Positions 1 through 11,647 of a stretch of DNA of 64,000 nucleotides are shown one piece after another (within the stretch, counting starts at the first letter, position 1; each line of letters opens with the position of its first letter). The position numbers were made by a program, and so were the translations under genes. The stretch covers positions 31,882,144 through 31,946,143 of the forward strand of contig OX485809.1 in assembly GCA_950295325.1 (NCBI GenBank), read 5' to 3'. This DNA is from Polytrichum commune (Eukaryota > Streptophyta > Polytrichopsida > Polytrichales > Polytrichaceae). The notes below the pieces were generated by a model. That model did no database searches. It saw only the letters and a program-made list of their open reading frames with translations, and was not told the DNA's origin.

Positions 1-17
1 TATGTCACTATGGTAAT

Positions 18-965
18 CAGTGTATATGTTTGACAAAGTTTTTGCAAGTTTTTCTCTTTTGACACGCAAAAACTTGCACAAAAAAAAATGCACGTCAATT
101 GACACGCACAATCTAGAAATTGACACGTACTGTGACTTGTGAAGAAGAAAACCACACGTCAATTGACACACTAGAAATTGAAATGACACGTATTACTTGA
201 GTACTATAAAGTGCAGCTCAAGTATCCGGAAAACATAACCCATAACAGTAGGAGAACTTCCTACACTCACTCACATACTTAAGTTCAACTTTGCTCTTGC
301 AATTTCCTTTGTAACCGGGAGCTAAGACAGTGATCGGAGAGCGAGACTAACTAGGAACATGGCGAGGCAAATGTTTCAATACACTTAAGAAGAGAGTGAC
401 ATGTGTAAGGGAGAACTCTTGGAATTTACGGAAACACTTCGACATGAGTGTGAGAACAAAACGATATTTGAGGCTTGGCGCATATGTGGTAGCAATTTGG
501 AATGGCACACAAATTGGCCTAAACTTATGCAACTTTGGCAAAAGATTATACTCATTCCATCAAGTATAGATGTTTGTGAGAGAGGATTTTCCAAACAAAA
601 TGCAATCAAAAGCCACTTGCGCAATAGGTTGAACTTGAAGACCCTTGATGCTCTTATGCAAGTTTTTCTTTGTGGGCTTGAAGTGGATGCAATGGATTGG
701 GCTACCATCTTCAACATTTGGAGAAACATGCGAGACCGAAGGATACTTACATTCGATTGATAGTTTTTTTTTGTTACAAATCAAGTTTGTTTTTTATTAT
801 TCAAAATATTAGTTTTCTAAAATATTGTGTAAGCCAAAAATTGAGGTGACATTTTGGAATAAAATGTAGATGTCAATTGACATTCATTTTTGTTTTTGAA
901 AACGTCACGTGACACTTTGGATTTGAGGTTGAACGTCACATGAAATTTGTCAAACATACACACTG
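18..965 (+). mobile_element. Non-autonomous hAT element with perfect 8-bp TSD
   Basis: The ends are inverted repeats: CAGTGTATATGTTTGACAAA at the left, and on the opposite strand at the right CAGTGTGTATGTTTGACAAA (one mismatch in 20). The element is bracketed by the 8-bp direct repeat ATGGTAAT at 10-17 and 966-973, the duplication length expected of hAT transposons. Subterminal regions carry repeated TTGACACG/CGTCAATTGACAC motifs, which in hAT elements often serve as transposase-binding sites. At 948 bp it is too short for a full transposase but keeps the C-terminal dimerisation module (401-760). It appears to sit inside the 5' part of the LINE that continues downstream. Confidence 0.85.
401..760 (+). 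pseudogene. hAT transposase C-terminal (hATC dimerisation) fragment
   Basis: A 119-residue open frame whose centre (about residues 52-92) has the hATC dimerisation signature: a PSS..VCERGFS stretch followed by SHLRNRL and a LxxLMQVFLCG helix. In complete hAT transposases this hydrophobic C-terminal block mediates dimerisation and completes the RNase H-like fold. The catalytic core and BED zinc finger are absent, so this is a remnant and not an active enzyme. The frame is uninterrupted, suggesting recent internal deletion rather than long decay. It resembles the ZNF862-like hAT lineage, but I could not compare it against a database. Confidence 0.7.
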
Positions 966-1199
966 ATGGTAATTTTGCATGAAGCATCTGAGACGGCAAT
1001 TTTGCAAGGCTTAAAACATCCGTTCTTTTATTGAAGTTGAAAACGGATGGTTTTAACCAATAATAGAGGGACCAACCTCAAAACCCAGCTCCTCAAAGTT
1101 AGGCACATGTCAAGGCCAACATTCTTTACCTTGGCTTGCCAAACTCTATTTTGAAACTTGTGTTTTCGATCTTCCCTTCAGGAGTTGTGGGATATGCTC

Positions 1200-4100
1200 C
1201 CGGACAAAACCTTCTTCTTCTTTGAATTGTAGCATGTTTCAAGATTTTACGTATATCTCAATAAGCAAAAAGCATATGCTTATAGGAAAGAAGAATTGGA
1301 CACTAAGTCTAGGCTTGAAGTGGCCACTTTTAGCCTACATGAAGACGTTTATATTGTTGACAAACATGGGGAGGTGAGTGAACTTAAAAGGGCTTTAGAT
1401 GAGATTGAGACTAGGAAGACTAGAGGCGCAACAATGAGGTCAAGGGTGAAATGGAAAATAGTTGGAGACAAATGTATTGTGGAATTTTATTTTCTTAAAC
1501 AATTCAGGAAAAGAATTCAACTACCATCATCTATGAGATAGTCGGGGGAGGGAGTTCACTAAGAGAAATGATCTAGATAGAATTTGTCATGGCTTTTATC
1601 AATGTCTATACAAACATAAAGATATTTTAGAGGAAGACCTCAACAAAGTTTTTGAGGGCTTCCCAGTCTTTGTTACCCATGTAATGAATGAGTGCAATCT
1701 ATAATTTTTTGGCCAAAAAGCTATAGCTTAGGCATCAACCCATTTTGAGAGATATCATTAGTCTAGAGCAAAAATGCTTTCCTTCCACTTACGTTTACAC
1801 TAAAAAATATTATGTTGACTTAAGAAGCACTCCATTGGGCTAAAACTTCAAGACAACTATTTTTTCTTTCTTAAACTTGACTTTTCCAAAGCATACGACA
1901 AGGTGTCTTGGAGATTCCTTTTATTTGCAATGCAAAAGATGGGTATTAGTGAGCAATGCATTAAGTGGGTCAAAATGCTTTTTGGTAATGTTCATGTGGC
2001 GGTTAACTTGAATGGTAACCCTAGGGAAGATTTTAATATTGAATGAGGGGTCCAACAAGGGTGTCCACTTACGCCTTACCTCTATTTAATTATCGGGGAG
2101 GTCTTCACACATGTAATCAAGAAAACATTGGTGGAGGGCAAACTGAAAAGAATCGTCCTTCTAGGTGGGAAGTGTGAGCCCAAAAAGTCGTACTCACATG
2201 TTAATTAATCCTAAAATAAAGTATCTTGGAAGTAAGAAGCAAGTAAAGAAGGTGAGAATCACCCAAAAGATAAGAGAAAAGCCAAAAGCTAAGTAAAACT
2301 ATAATAAGATAGGCTAAGTGGGAGGGCGGAGTCAAAAAACAATGGAAGGTCAAGAGAAAAGGTCAAGTCATTTTTTTTCTCCGGGCGGCCCCAAGATGCC
2401 GGGCATCGCGACAAAAAAGGAGGAGTTTGGAGGGGTCTCGGGAGGTAGGGGAAAGACAAGCTCATTAGGGGGAAGGAGGCTTCTATGTTTTGTGTTGTTA
2501 GAGAGTCGTTCCATTTCGGGCTCGAGGGTAAGTGGGTGGAGCGCAATGATGGTTTCCATAAGCAAGTGGTGGCATCAACTCCTTCTCCCAATCTTGTTGG
2601 CCCTGGCCTTCACATTGTGATCGAGTAGGAAGGCATTATGAACTCCGGGGGAAACTATTGATGTCTATTTTTTATTAGTTTTTTTTGACTCCTACTTACC
2701 AGGATGGGTTGTGGGGAGATTGTGTTGACTCCGTGTTATGAGTGGCGAATGGTGGAGGAGAGGCACGTTGGTTGTGAAGTTGAGAGGCAAGGGCCTTGTG
2801 CCTCGTGCTACTTGGATCGTTGAGGCTGTAGGTTGTGGCTAGGACAGAGACATGGCTCTCCTCCCTTTCCTTTTTTTTCTTCCTCTTTTGGTCGTGGCAT
2901 GTGTTGGGTGTTGCAGCAACTGCAAGGAATATGCTTGCGGCAGCAGCATCTGGCTCTTGACTTGTCGAAGGGGAGTTGAATTGACTCAAGAGGATCCCAA
3001 GGTTGCTAGCACTGAGCAGCACATGCGCCATAGGGTTCGTCAGTAGTCTGCGGAAGTTAACAGAGGAACGCAGGTGCAGGTCGAGGGAATGGATTGGAGT
3101 GAATGAGGAGAGGCTGGTGGTAGCGGGACAAAACCCAAAAGAGTATCAAGAGACTCATTGCTTCGGGCGGCAAGGGTAGCGGCTCAGCTGGACATGACAG
3201 TAGGAATAGGCTCTTAGGTAGCTTAGAAGCTAACTCTTTGGTAGCATTGGGGTGTGCGGGAAGTGTTCCTTCAAAGGCATGGTGGGCAAGGAGCCGGGGG
3301 GGGGGGGGGGAGCATTAGAGGTGGTAGAATTAGTACTCTGTGACATTATACCGCAACTTAAGCATTTGTAAATGCTTGTATGGTTGTAATAAAAGGGTGT
3401 CATGCACACCACTCCACTCACAATCAAATGGAATTAAGGTGCATGTGTAAGTGGTAACCTAGGATGTGTGAAGAAGGATTCTCCACCTGGACTAGGAAAC
3501 ATTCAAGGGAGGTAAGGATTCTTGCTCACAGGAAGAAACAAAATGTATCTCCTAGTACGTGGACAGTTCCTCCTTTATGATTGGAGGGGATAAGAAGTCA
3601 GTGGATGAGTTGGTTGATCTCCTTAAGGTTTTTAATGCAATGTCATGGATGGAGATTAATTGGGATTAAATCATGTGTACATGGGTTCAATGAACACACA
3701 CATAAATCGGAATAGCTTGCATGATAGAACTGGGACTCATGTTTGGGCTCAACCTTACAACTCCCGACATAGATCAATTCCGCCATGCCAAAATAGCTAA
3801 GAAGTTGGAGTACTAGAGTCCATGAAACTTTCACTTGCAGGCAGGGTAGTCATTTGTAACCACGTCCTTCTTTCTACCATATGGTTCCTTGTCATTGTCT
3901 AGGGAGGTCTACAAAATTCTACAATAAATTAAGGGGCCATCCATAACTACTTATGGTCGGGTAAAGAGCAACTTACTTGAATCAGGGTTAGCCAGAGTTA
4001 ATGTTGCATGCAAAAGAAATACAGGGGGTTGGCTTTGGTAAATCTTGAGGCATCTAAAACTAGTCTTCTATATAAGTGGGTTTTTAAGGCGATGGAGCCA

Positions 4101-5560
4101 GGCAAGTCCAACCTTTAGTACAGACTTGCACGCTTTACGTATAGACTTGCACGCTTCAATCCACAAAGAGGGAGAAGTTGGGGGGTTGGGCTGGATTGGT
4201 TCACTAGCAAGCATCACATTGGATTTACATGATCCAAGGTTTGGGGACATATTAGCAGGGCATGGAAAAATCATGGTCAAGGGCATTTGCCAACTCCCTC
4301 GCTGCAACCTCCTTGATTTGCTTCGCTCCAACATTTGGTGTCCGGGTGCCTTGAACTCATTGATAATGACTTCACCTATGCTAGGGCCCATGAATTGCAC
4401 CGCAAGGGGGTTCAATGCGTAGACGACATCCGGGATAGTGAATGTTGTACCTTCCTCTCGTGGGGATGAGGCTCATGATAAATTCAATCTCACTGCAAAG
4501 GATTCCATTGATTGGATTCTTCTTCCTCATAAGATCATTAGCCAATCTTGGCATAAGAGAATGATCCAAAGTCATTCTTCCCAAGCAATGGGTAGACTTC
4601 TATAGAGATGGAGAAGCTAACCTAACAATTGTTACTAGTTGCTCGGTTGAGATCATCTCTTCTGCCATGCCTCGACACCACCTCCTTACCTATTACTGAG
4701 AAATGCTATAGAGTTGGCACCTATTCTAGATGCTTTAGCGAGTGGGATAAACCTATTGGGCACATGTCTGGCTTCTTTCATGAGGTTAAGATCATTCACA
4801 CTACTGAGGTCAAGAGAAACATAAAATTATCTTCTTCTATGGTAAAATGGCCAAGCTTGGTTGGGACGTGGATCAATGGCGATGGGCGGAAGGCTATTGG
4901 TTCCTCAACTAAACCACCAAGTTTGGCAAGATGGAGATTAATACTAGAAATTATGGGAATAACAAGGCAATTAACAAGTGGCAAGGCTACCTTCCAAGGA
5001 ACTAAAGGTTCTATTGGTCTTAGGTTTGGGACCCAATGTACCCACTCCAGGAAAGAAATTGCTTTCATGTGGTCTATCTAGTACAAGACTGTCACTATCA
5101 ATGAATGGAGGGCTCACATCGCATTGGCGTTGATCTCCAAGCAATGTGTTTTTTTGTATCCCCAACACTAGTTTTGGAATTGCATTCAAGCAAGGCGTAC
5201 TTGGCAGTGAGCCACTTTCATCATGCATGAGCTCTGGGGGGTTAGGGCGGGCAACTATGACAATATTAGTTGGAAGCAAGCTCTTTTAGGGGAAAAAACT
5301 CCTAAGACATTTGTTAAGAAAATCAAGATTTACCACATTCTTCATGGCATTACCCTTTGGACAAGTTGGATTGAACAAAATGATAGGGTGTTCAACCATG
5401 AACAATGGCATGAGTTTAAAACGAAACACCTTATTTGGGATGACCTCATTATGTACGTCAAGGTGGCTTGGAAAAGAATATTTATATTTGTTAAGATTAA
5501 GAGCCATCCCCACATGGCTTTATCAAATAACCAATGTCTTTCCTAGAGACCAGGTACATC
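1200..5560 (+). pseudogene. LINE ORF2 reverse transcriptase pseudogene
   Basis: The frame carrying the RT has many in-frame stops, for example just before GVQQGCPL and within the YADD region, plus shifts of frame. The catalytic aspartate pair of the YADD box reads YVDS, so the enzyme could not work. The longest uninterrupted piece before the RT is 1296-1541 (81 codons). The C-terminal third (4629-5546) is likewise broken into several frames. Neighbouring sequence gives no sign of host use. This is a fossil polyprotein, not a functional gene. Confidence 0.75.
2173..3530. mobile_element. Solo-LTR-like insertion within the LINE (5-bp TSD GGAAG)
   Basis: The insert begins TGTGAGCCC and ends TTGCTCACA, giving the TG...CA termini and short terminal inversion typical of LTRs. 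GGAAG is repeated at 2168-2172 and 3531-3535. Removing 2173-3530 brings the two halves of the LINE RT together (LLGGK before it, and the degraded YADD segment a few codons after), which confirms an insertion. No second LTR, primer-binding site or gag/pol was found in its 1358 bp, so a solo LTR left by recombination is the simplest reading. A poly-G run of about 16 lies near 3297. Small ORFs inside look fortuitous. Confidence 0.65.
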
Positions 5561-6329
5561 TCTCTCGGTTATAGCTAAGGCACCCGGCTATCCCAATGCA
5601 ACTAGGAGAACTTGCTTTGGAGATTTTCAAGTAGGTTTTACTCAAGTAGCTTTCACACATGTTCATCGTTTTATCTACTAAGCAATGACATGTTGGACAG
5701 TTTGTGTCCCATCCCCAAATGCCTTACCACTCATCTATACACCTTTGGTGTTTGTTAATGGAGCTCCTCATGCCCTCATATCTAAGACTAAAAGCAAACA
5801 ACCACAACGCTAGAGGCAACACTTTTAAAAGGTCCTACATTCTTGCCTCATCATTAGGTACTAATGGGAGGGTTGGTGCTTGAGGCTTAAACCTCTGCTT
5901 TTGAACCATGCCACGTCCTTTGCCAACTAGGCTCAGGATTAGATAGCGTTGATGGTGTGATGGTCATCATGTTTTTAGAACGAATTTTTAAGGCTAAGCT
6001 AAAGTTACGTGGGAAGAGGCATTAGCATTTCTTCGGCTAAAACCCTTCTCCAAGGTTTCAATGACACATGGGGTGCTAGGAATGTTCTTTGTAGACGTGA
6101 TAAAACGAAAATCACTTGGAATTGGAAAAGACAACGTATGTAGGTAGTTTGTCACTTTGGACACTTGGTGGCTTGGGAGTTGTCCTTGGTGGGGATCTTG
6201 GTTCTTGGTTCTTCGTTACTTTCAATGTGGCGGTGTGGCACATCCGAGGGGTCTTGCCTCCCCTCAAAGTGGGCATGTCTTCTTTGGTTCTTTATGCACT
6301 TAGCGTTGGCTTTTTGGTTTTCTATCTCT

Positions 6330-6375
6330 AAAAAAATTAAAAAAGAAGAAGAAGAAGAAGAAGAAGAAGACTACA
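6330..6375 (+). repeat. LINE tail: A-rich then (GAA)n
   Basis: The run 'aaaaaaattaaaaaagaagaag' followed by about eight GAA units lies at the end of the LINE 3' UTR and most likely represents its 3' tail. Confidence 0.65.
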
Positions 6376-6448
6376 ACAATTCTCCATAGTTGTAGAAAGT
6401 TGGCCTTACCTTTAAAAGCTTTGTACTAATCTAGACCATGGTTCTCTA

Positions 6449-6994
6449 CTACAGTGCTTATAGTATTTAGTGTCACTTATACTATTTGCAAACGGCAAAA
6501 ACTAGATGCCTAGAGGTCCCAAAGTGTCATTCCCGCTAATTGCCAATATGATTTCATTCGTCAACATAAGTAACTTCCCATAAGTGAAAAAAATATCTAC
6601 ATTATGACATTTAGAGTAGCACATTGGGATGCTTTTAGATAGTCTTACGTTTTAGTATGCAAGGGGAAGATACTTTTTGAGTGTACTAATGGCAAGTGTC
6701 ATGTGTTTACATTCTAGTATGCAAGAGGAAGATATTCTTGAGTATACTAATGCCAAGTGTCATTTGTCTACACTTTAGTCAACTTGGAGACCATTGCGTA
6801 ACATAAGCATGCACCTCATTACACTATTGAACATACTCATGCGAATATATCAGTAAGCACACTTAAACATCAAGTGTCATGAGGTGACACTTATAATAAA
6901 GTTGTTAATCTTTAGTATAACCTTAGCATACTGCCTCAAAAAACAATAAATGACACTATTACACATGTGACACTAAGTACCGTAAACAATGTAG
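6449..6994. mobile_element. TA-flanked MITE with ~28-bp TIRs
   Basis: The left end CTACAGTGCTTATAGTATTT and the reverse complement of the right end CTACATTGTTTACGGTACTT both run on into AGTGTCAC, and TA lies at each side (6447-6448, 6995-6996). The interior is AT-rich and holds repeated 'agtatgcaagRggaagat' and 'AAGTGTCAT' motifs in both orientations. No coding potential was seen. The TA duplication and CACTAAAT-like motifs suggest a Tc1/mariner-superfamily MITE, but the mobilising enzyme is unknown. Confidence 0.6.
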
Positions 6995-7284
6995 TAGTGT
7001 GGATTGGCACATTAATTTCTTCTTCTTCTTCGTCGTCAGCTTGTGCATTTCCATCCTGGACTCTTCATAGCAAACAAACTGAGGATCTGGCTGCACAGTG
7101 TGACTGCATGATTTTTGCAATGATCCAACTTGGGAATGGGGAGAGGCTGCTTCGCCTCATTTGACTTTCCACAATGCTGCTCATTTGGTGTCCCTTGTTG
7201 AACGTCATGCAAGAGTAGGGCTACATGAAGTTCCACAATTTGGTCAAAATCGCTCCATAGCGGCGTAGCTCAGGTATATATGCA

Positions 7285-7820
7285 GCCCTAGTGTCCATGA
7301 GACAAACCATTTCTTCCTTACACTATCCCTTAAATCAACTCCCACATGTTTCACCAAACAACGTGGGATATCTAAAACTCAAGAATTTGAGTGCACATGG
7401 TGAAGCAGGTTGCAAATAATGCTTAATGTATGACACAAGGTACATGTCACATGATAAATTACATTGAACATGTACAAGTGAAATCGCCAACGTTTTTTGT
7501 AAAAATTTCAGGGAGAAGATTTGCAAGCCACATCTTCGACACATTTAACATGAAGTGAAGACAAGTGAAGCCCGGGAGAAGACAAGATAATGGTCAAGCT
7601 TGATTTTTTTTTCTCACTTCAAAACTGCATTTTTTAGGCATATATTAAATAAATCAGCACATTCACTTTTTGGTGTATGGTCATATTTCTTGGTCCACAT
7701 TCGGTTTACACCTAGTGAGGGGCCCAAAGGATTTGTAAAAAAAATATTTAAAGAAATTGGACCATGGAAAAAGGCCACCTTCCATGGTCCGACTTCACGG
7801 TCCATGGTGTAAACCGGCCC
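7285..7820 (+). mobile_element. 5'-truncated copy of the Harbinger-like GGGGCGGTTTACAC family
   Basis: The segment matches, in order, the middle and 3' end of the complete copy at 61474-62677: the 'catgagacaWacca' block, the 'acatttaacaWgaagtgaagac' block, 'ttggtccacattc', 'cctagtgaggggccca', and the terminus GTGTAAACCGGCCC followed by TAA. The 5' TIR is missing. Unlike the two fuller copies (8664-15491 and 61474-62677), this one lacks the CACTAAATAGG MITE at the corresponding internal site (near 7425), so it represents the pre-insertion state or a deletion of that MITE. Confidence 0.6.
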
Positions 7821-8663
7821 TAAGTGTTGGATCAACTTGAGAATTGTTTCATCCGGTAAGCAACTGCAAATCGGAAAAAAAAAAATTCATTTCAACATAA
7901 TCAAAGGTGAGGTGCAAGAGTAATTATAGGAGGTCGATGTCGATATTCTATTCATGTTGAACTAAAACACATGTCCTTTAATCTTGTTAAATGATTGAAC
8001 TTAACATGGTGCATGTATGTTGAGCACATGGTCCAATCTCATTGTAACATATGTTTCTTAGGTTTCTATTCTTTACACGTCCTCTATTACAAAAGCCTTG
8101 TCATATAGGATAAGCATGCTCAGGATGATACCGTTTGCACGTCCAATGGATTAAAATAAAAATTGATACTCTAACGAACTAGGAGTTGGGAACAAGGGCC
8201 TCCCTATTAGATTGCCAACTATTGAAAATGGGGGGAAAACATGGCCCTTGTTTTGGGAGCCAATGAGAGCTCTACATTGGATCTTACATGCTTCAAATCA
8301 ATTTGCTAAAAAAATCAACTTTGAGGTGTGTGGGACCTTGTGGCTCTTCAAATTGCCCCATGTCACTACATCAACAAAAATGGTGGCTCATTTGCACATG
8401 TAGTATGACCGCAATTCATATTTCATTACATCCATGTTCACCTCTCTAGTCCAAGATGACTTTTTATAAATACCTCTGGTTTCGGGTGTGTGTGGCCTCC
8501 ACTTGAGCCTAGCATCAAGTGACTCCCTTTTCATCAAGGTGGCCCACACAAATTGTTGTATGATCTTCCTCTTTTGGAGTCTTAGTGTCAACTAGAGTTA
8601 TTCGTAAAGTAAAGAGGATGAAACCATGGGTTTAGACCCTAACCATGACTTTATGAACACAAA
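7821..8663. other. Non-genic stretch, part of an interspersed repeat
   Basis: No gene is seen. The right-hand part (about 8610-8663, 'gaaaccatgggtttag...ttatgaacacaaa') is a copy of a repeat also present near 21798-21858 and 26788-26840. It forms the left flank of the nested element that starts at 8664. Confidence 0.5.
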
Positions 8664-9019
8664 GGGCCGGTTTACACTATGGACCATGAAGTCGAACTAT
8701 GGAAGATGGCCTTTGTCAATGGTCCGAGTTTATGGTCCATGTGGGAACACGCGAACACCAACTTATCCGGATTGGCATGTTTAAGTGCCTAATCCGGGTT
8801 TGTCCGGATGACCCTAGTATCGTCCAGGGATTCTGTGAAGTGTAGGAGGTCTAGAACCCTCCGTACCTGCTTATTTCCTCTTCCTTAGCCAAATTTCCGG
8901 AAACCCTAATTTCCGGATATTTGGTCTTTGGGGACACTCTTAGCCTTTTTCCGGAGTGTGCCTTTCTGGATGGTATCTCTAGGTCCTCATTATAATACTT
9001 ACCCACCCCTTTACTTCTA

Positions 9020-9700
9020 CCCTCTAGAATAGGTGGTTTCTTCCGGTGAAGACGTCCTTGATAAGATTGGAATCCGGAAACTCCCTCACAACCAATCCGG
9101 ACTGATCAGATCCGTATTGGCAGGTCACACACAGAGATCCGGATTGTTTCTTGGGGACCATAGTGACCAGAGGAGTCCGGATTCCGACCGGAGATCTGAC
9201 TCGACGGGATGAGTGGGTGACCCGTACCACTTTCCGGATTGTCCCGTCCACCAGTGATGATACCTCTTCGGAAGATCAGTTAAATCCGGATCCCTTCCGG
9301 ACCTTTGCCTAATCTCCCCCACGGCTATCTCACCGGGATGTCACCCAGACATCCGGAATAATGAGGATCTCTTCCTACTACACTCCGGAGGTGGCCTCCA
9401 ATCCGAAATCCTAACTGATCCGGACCTTCCCTTCTCCTTCCGACGGATCTGTCCGGTTACCTCTACCTTGGATTCTACTCAATCTGAGCTAACTGGGCGA
9501 TCCGTACCACCATCCGGATAGGTCCGTCTAAGGGCGGTGGGACCTCTTCAGAAGATCAGATTGGCGTAAGTCCGGATCCCTTCCGGATCTCACCCAATCT
9601 TCCCAGCGGCTATCCCACCTAGACGTTACCCAACCCACCGGATTAGTGAGGTTTCCCTCCCACTACACTCAGAGAGGATCTACAAGGCAATAACCGGATC
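9020..9700. repeat. Internal duplication within the LTR-type element
   Basis: Two similar blocks (about 9030-9370 and 9490-9690) share, in order, 'ggtacgg(g/a)tc', a 'ggac...atccgg' segment, a 'cttc(c/a)gaagaggt' segment read on the minus strand, 'ccttccgga', 'gatagccg' and 'ctccKgagtgtagt'-type motifs. The period is about 350 bp. Both copies are full of TCCGGA motifs. Comparable short duplications are common in long LTRs; no coding function was seen. Confidence 0.5.
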
Positions 9701-10125
9701 TGATCCGGGTCTCCTCTCCCATGTCCTATCCGGAACCCCTATCCCTCATGCTCTCTCTCTCTTTTCTCCGCTAACAATCTCCGGATCATTCACACAAACA
9801 TCAATCAAGAGAAGTCAAGGAGTGAGAAGCAAAGGTATTTATTCGGAGTAGGAGTAATCACAATACAACAATGGAGAAGGAACCTTTCTCAAGCTCCTTA
9901 TTCAGCCTTAAGTAGAGGCTCAAAATCCCTAAACTGAGGGCGGCGGCCCAAGTGGCCGCCGCTAAGAAAAACCCCAACTACACCCGGTCTCCCGGATTTC
10001 CCGGATCAAGATCCGGGTTTTCCGCTGACACTCCCAAGGGAAAATTTTATTACTCATCTTCAAAAACTCCTAAGTCCTACCTGCCTATCTCTATTCTGCC
10101 TAACTAAACTAGCTATCCTCCTCTA

Positions 10126-10463
10126 CTAAGAAGAGCGGTGCTTCTTCGGAGCCGATCCCTCCTTCGAGTGACTGCCTAACCCGCTGATGGCGGATGAGCC
10201 CCCTCCCGGTGATGCCTTCTGCAGCCGCGTGAGCATCCTTCTCATGTTCGGAGACGGGGCAACCTCGTCCTCCGAATCCGCTGCTCTCTCGGTCCGCGGT
10301 GTCCCGGTCCCTGGTGTTCCGGAGACTGTCCCCGGGGTTCCGGAAACTGCCCCCATCCGGAGGCTCCGGATCGGAGAAGGATCGCTTCCGGTGCCCTGCT
10401 CCGGATTCCGTTGTCGGGTAGAGAGGGTTCCGCCTTGGGAAAGCGCTGGGCTTCTGGCTGCAA
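10126..10463 (-). CDS. Ser/Pro/Gly-rich C-terminal-like coding piece of the LTR-type element
   Basis: The minus-strand frame ending at 10126 encodes a tail rich in S, P, G, T and R (repeats of SGTPGT, then SPNMRRMLTRLQKASPGG) and stops at KKHRSS. Its composition continues the R/S/P-rich C-terminus of the 566-residue ORF that lies upstream on this strand, from which it is separated by the AT-rich interval at about 10614-11531. A plausible 3' splice site (TTGCAG) at about 10460 would join it in frame, but a frameshifted remnant is equally possible. Function unknown. Confidence 0.35.
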
Positions 10464-10613
10464 CTAGATTTTATCAGACCCGTCGAATCTTCTGATCTTC
10501 AATCGAATCTTCCGGTCTTCTAGTCTTCAATTTCTTCAATTTCTTCTAATCTTCAACCTCTTTCCCGTCGACCTATCCTGTTGTGGCTCTATATGGATAA
10601 AGGGTAAGGGTAG

Positions 10614-11531
10614 TGTGATAAGAAACCACGGCTTCGGACGGGTAAAACGGGACGTCAGAACACGAGCTGACGTCCGAAAGATTGGCTCCTAAACTTTCAA
10701 ACCCACGGTGACCAGCAATCGCGCCTCACCAGTGGGAACGACAGAAAACAACCTTGTGGGTGATTAATCCCACTTCGTTGTCACACATGAAACAAATTAC
10801 GATGCAGAAATGAAATGCAACTAGCCTCCAAAACCGGCTTGGAATCACACACACAAGAAAAAGACAACGTGCCACAAGCAACCACACATTCGAGTCTTGA
10901 AGCCTTCAATTCTTTAATCTGTCCGTCTTCTATGGTCGGTCGAAGTCTCAGCTCTTCTTTTAAGAACCAACAGACTTCCCTCCACTCAAACAAGCACAAA
11001 TCTTGATTGCTAACTTCCAAAACAACAAGTGAGATCTCTCATGAATCACAAATCCCTCGTATTTTATTTCATATTCTTCTCAAAAACAACTCACACCGTG
11101 AGCTTCGAATCCACTTCTCTCTCTCTCCACAACTTCTCTCCCTCAATAATCACATAACATCTTTCCTTCACCACCTCTCCCTATCCATGCGAGAGACAAA
11201 GTTCTCTCTTATCCTCATCACATGGCTTCTAATCACCCATTGGTCCAAAGTAACTCAAGATAACTAAAAGACAAAAATAAACTATGAGTAAATAAAAAGG
11301 TAATCTATTTCTATCATTTGGTAAAGGTAACTAAAAGTAACTATGAGTAAACATAAAGGTAAGCAACTTCTATCCACTTCTATCCTTAGGTAATGATAAC
11401 TAAAATAAACTATGAGTAAATAAAAAAAGTAATCTACTTCTATTCTTTATTATTTTTCTCCAAGACCAAGATTCACAATGCAATATTAAATACGTACACA
11501 TCTATATAGTGTACGTATTTACATCACGACA
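10614..11531. other. AT-rich interruption of the LTR-type element (intron or nested insert)
   Basis: This roughly 0.9-kb interval has lower GC and lacks the TCCGGA motif that fills the flanks. It starts TGTGATAAGAAACC and ends TTACATCACGACA, so it could be a TG...CA insert, but no target duplication was found. An imperfect 'aggtaa..ctaaaa(t/g)aactatgagtaaa' unit is repeated about three times at 11260-11430. Read as an intron on the minus strand it would separate the 566-codon ORF from the tail at 10126-10463. It also holds a perfect hairpin, GGACGTCAG/CTGACGTCC, at about 10648-10674. Confidence 0.35.
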
Positions 11532-11647
11532 CCGTCCGCCCGAGATCGAAGCCGTCCGCGGATCCCTGTTGGAGGCCGCCCTTGAAGGTGGCGGAGGAAA
11601 GGGACTGACCATTTGGCAGTCCTACGGAGACGATGGCGAGGCGTGGG

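Larger units (their letters stand above)
974..6375 (+). mobile_element. Decayed L1-type LINE, ending in a GAA-rich tail
   Basis: Conceptual translation across frames gives a continuous plant L1-type ORF2 broken by stops and frameshifts. In order it shows a pre-RT linker (about 1250-1550), RT core with KLDFSKAYDKVSW (about 1867) and GVQQGCPL (about 2048), a degraded YADD box (YVDS, about 3560), LAGR/LLST (about 3835), LWSGKE (about 3955), and a zf-RVT-like end with WTSWIEQNDRVFNHEQW (about 5360). The 3' UTR follows to 6330 and ends in an A-rich (GAA)n run at 6330-6375, the usual LINE tail. The copy is interrupted at 2173-3530. Its 5' start is uncertain because it may extend left of the hAT insertion. 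Confidence 0.8.
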
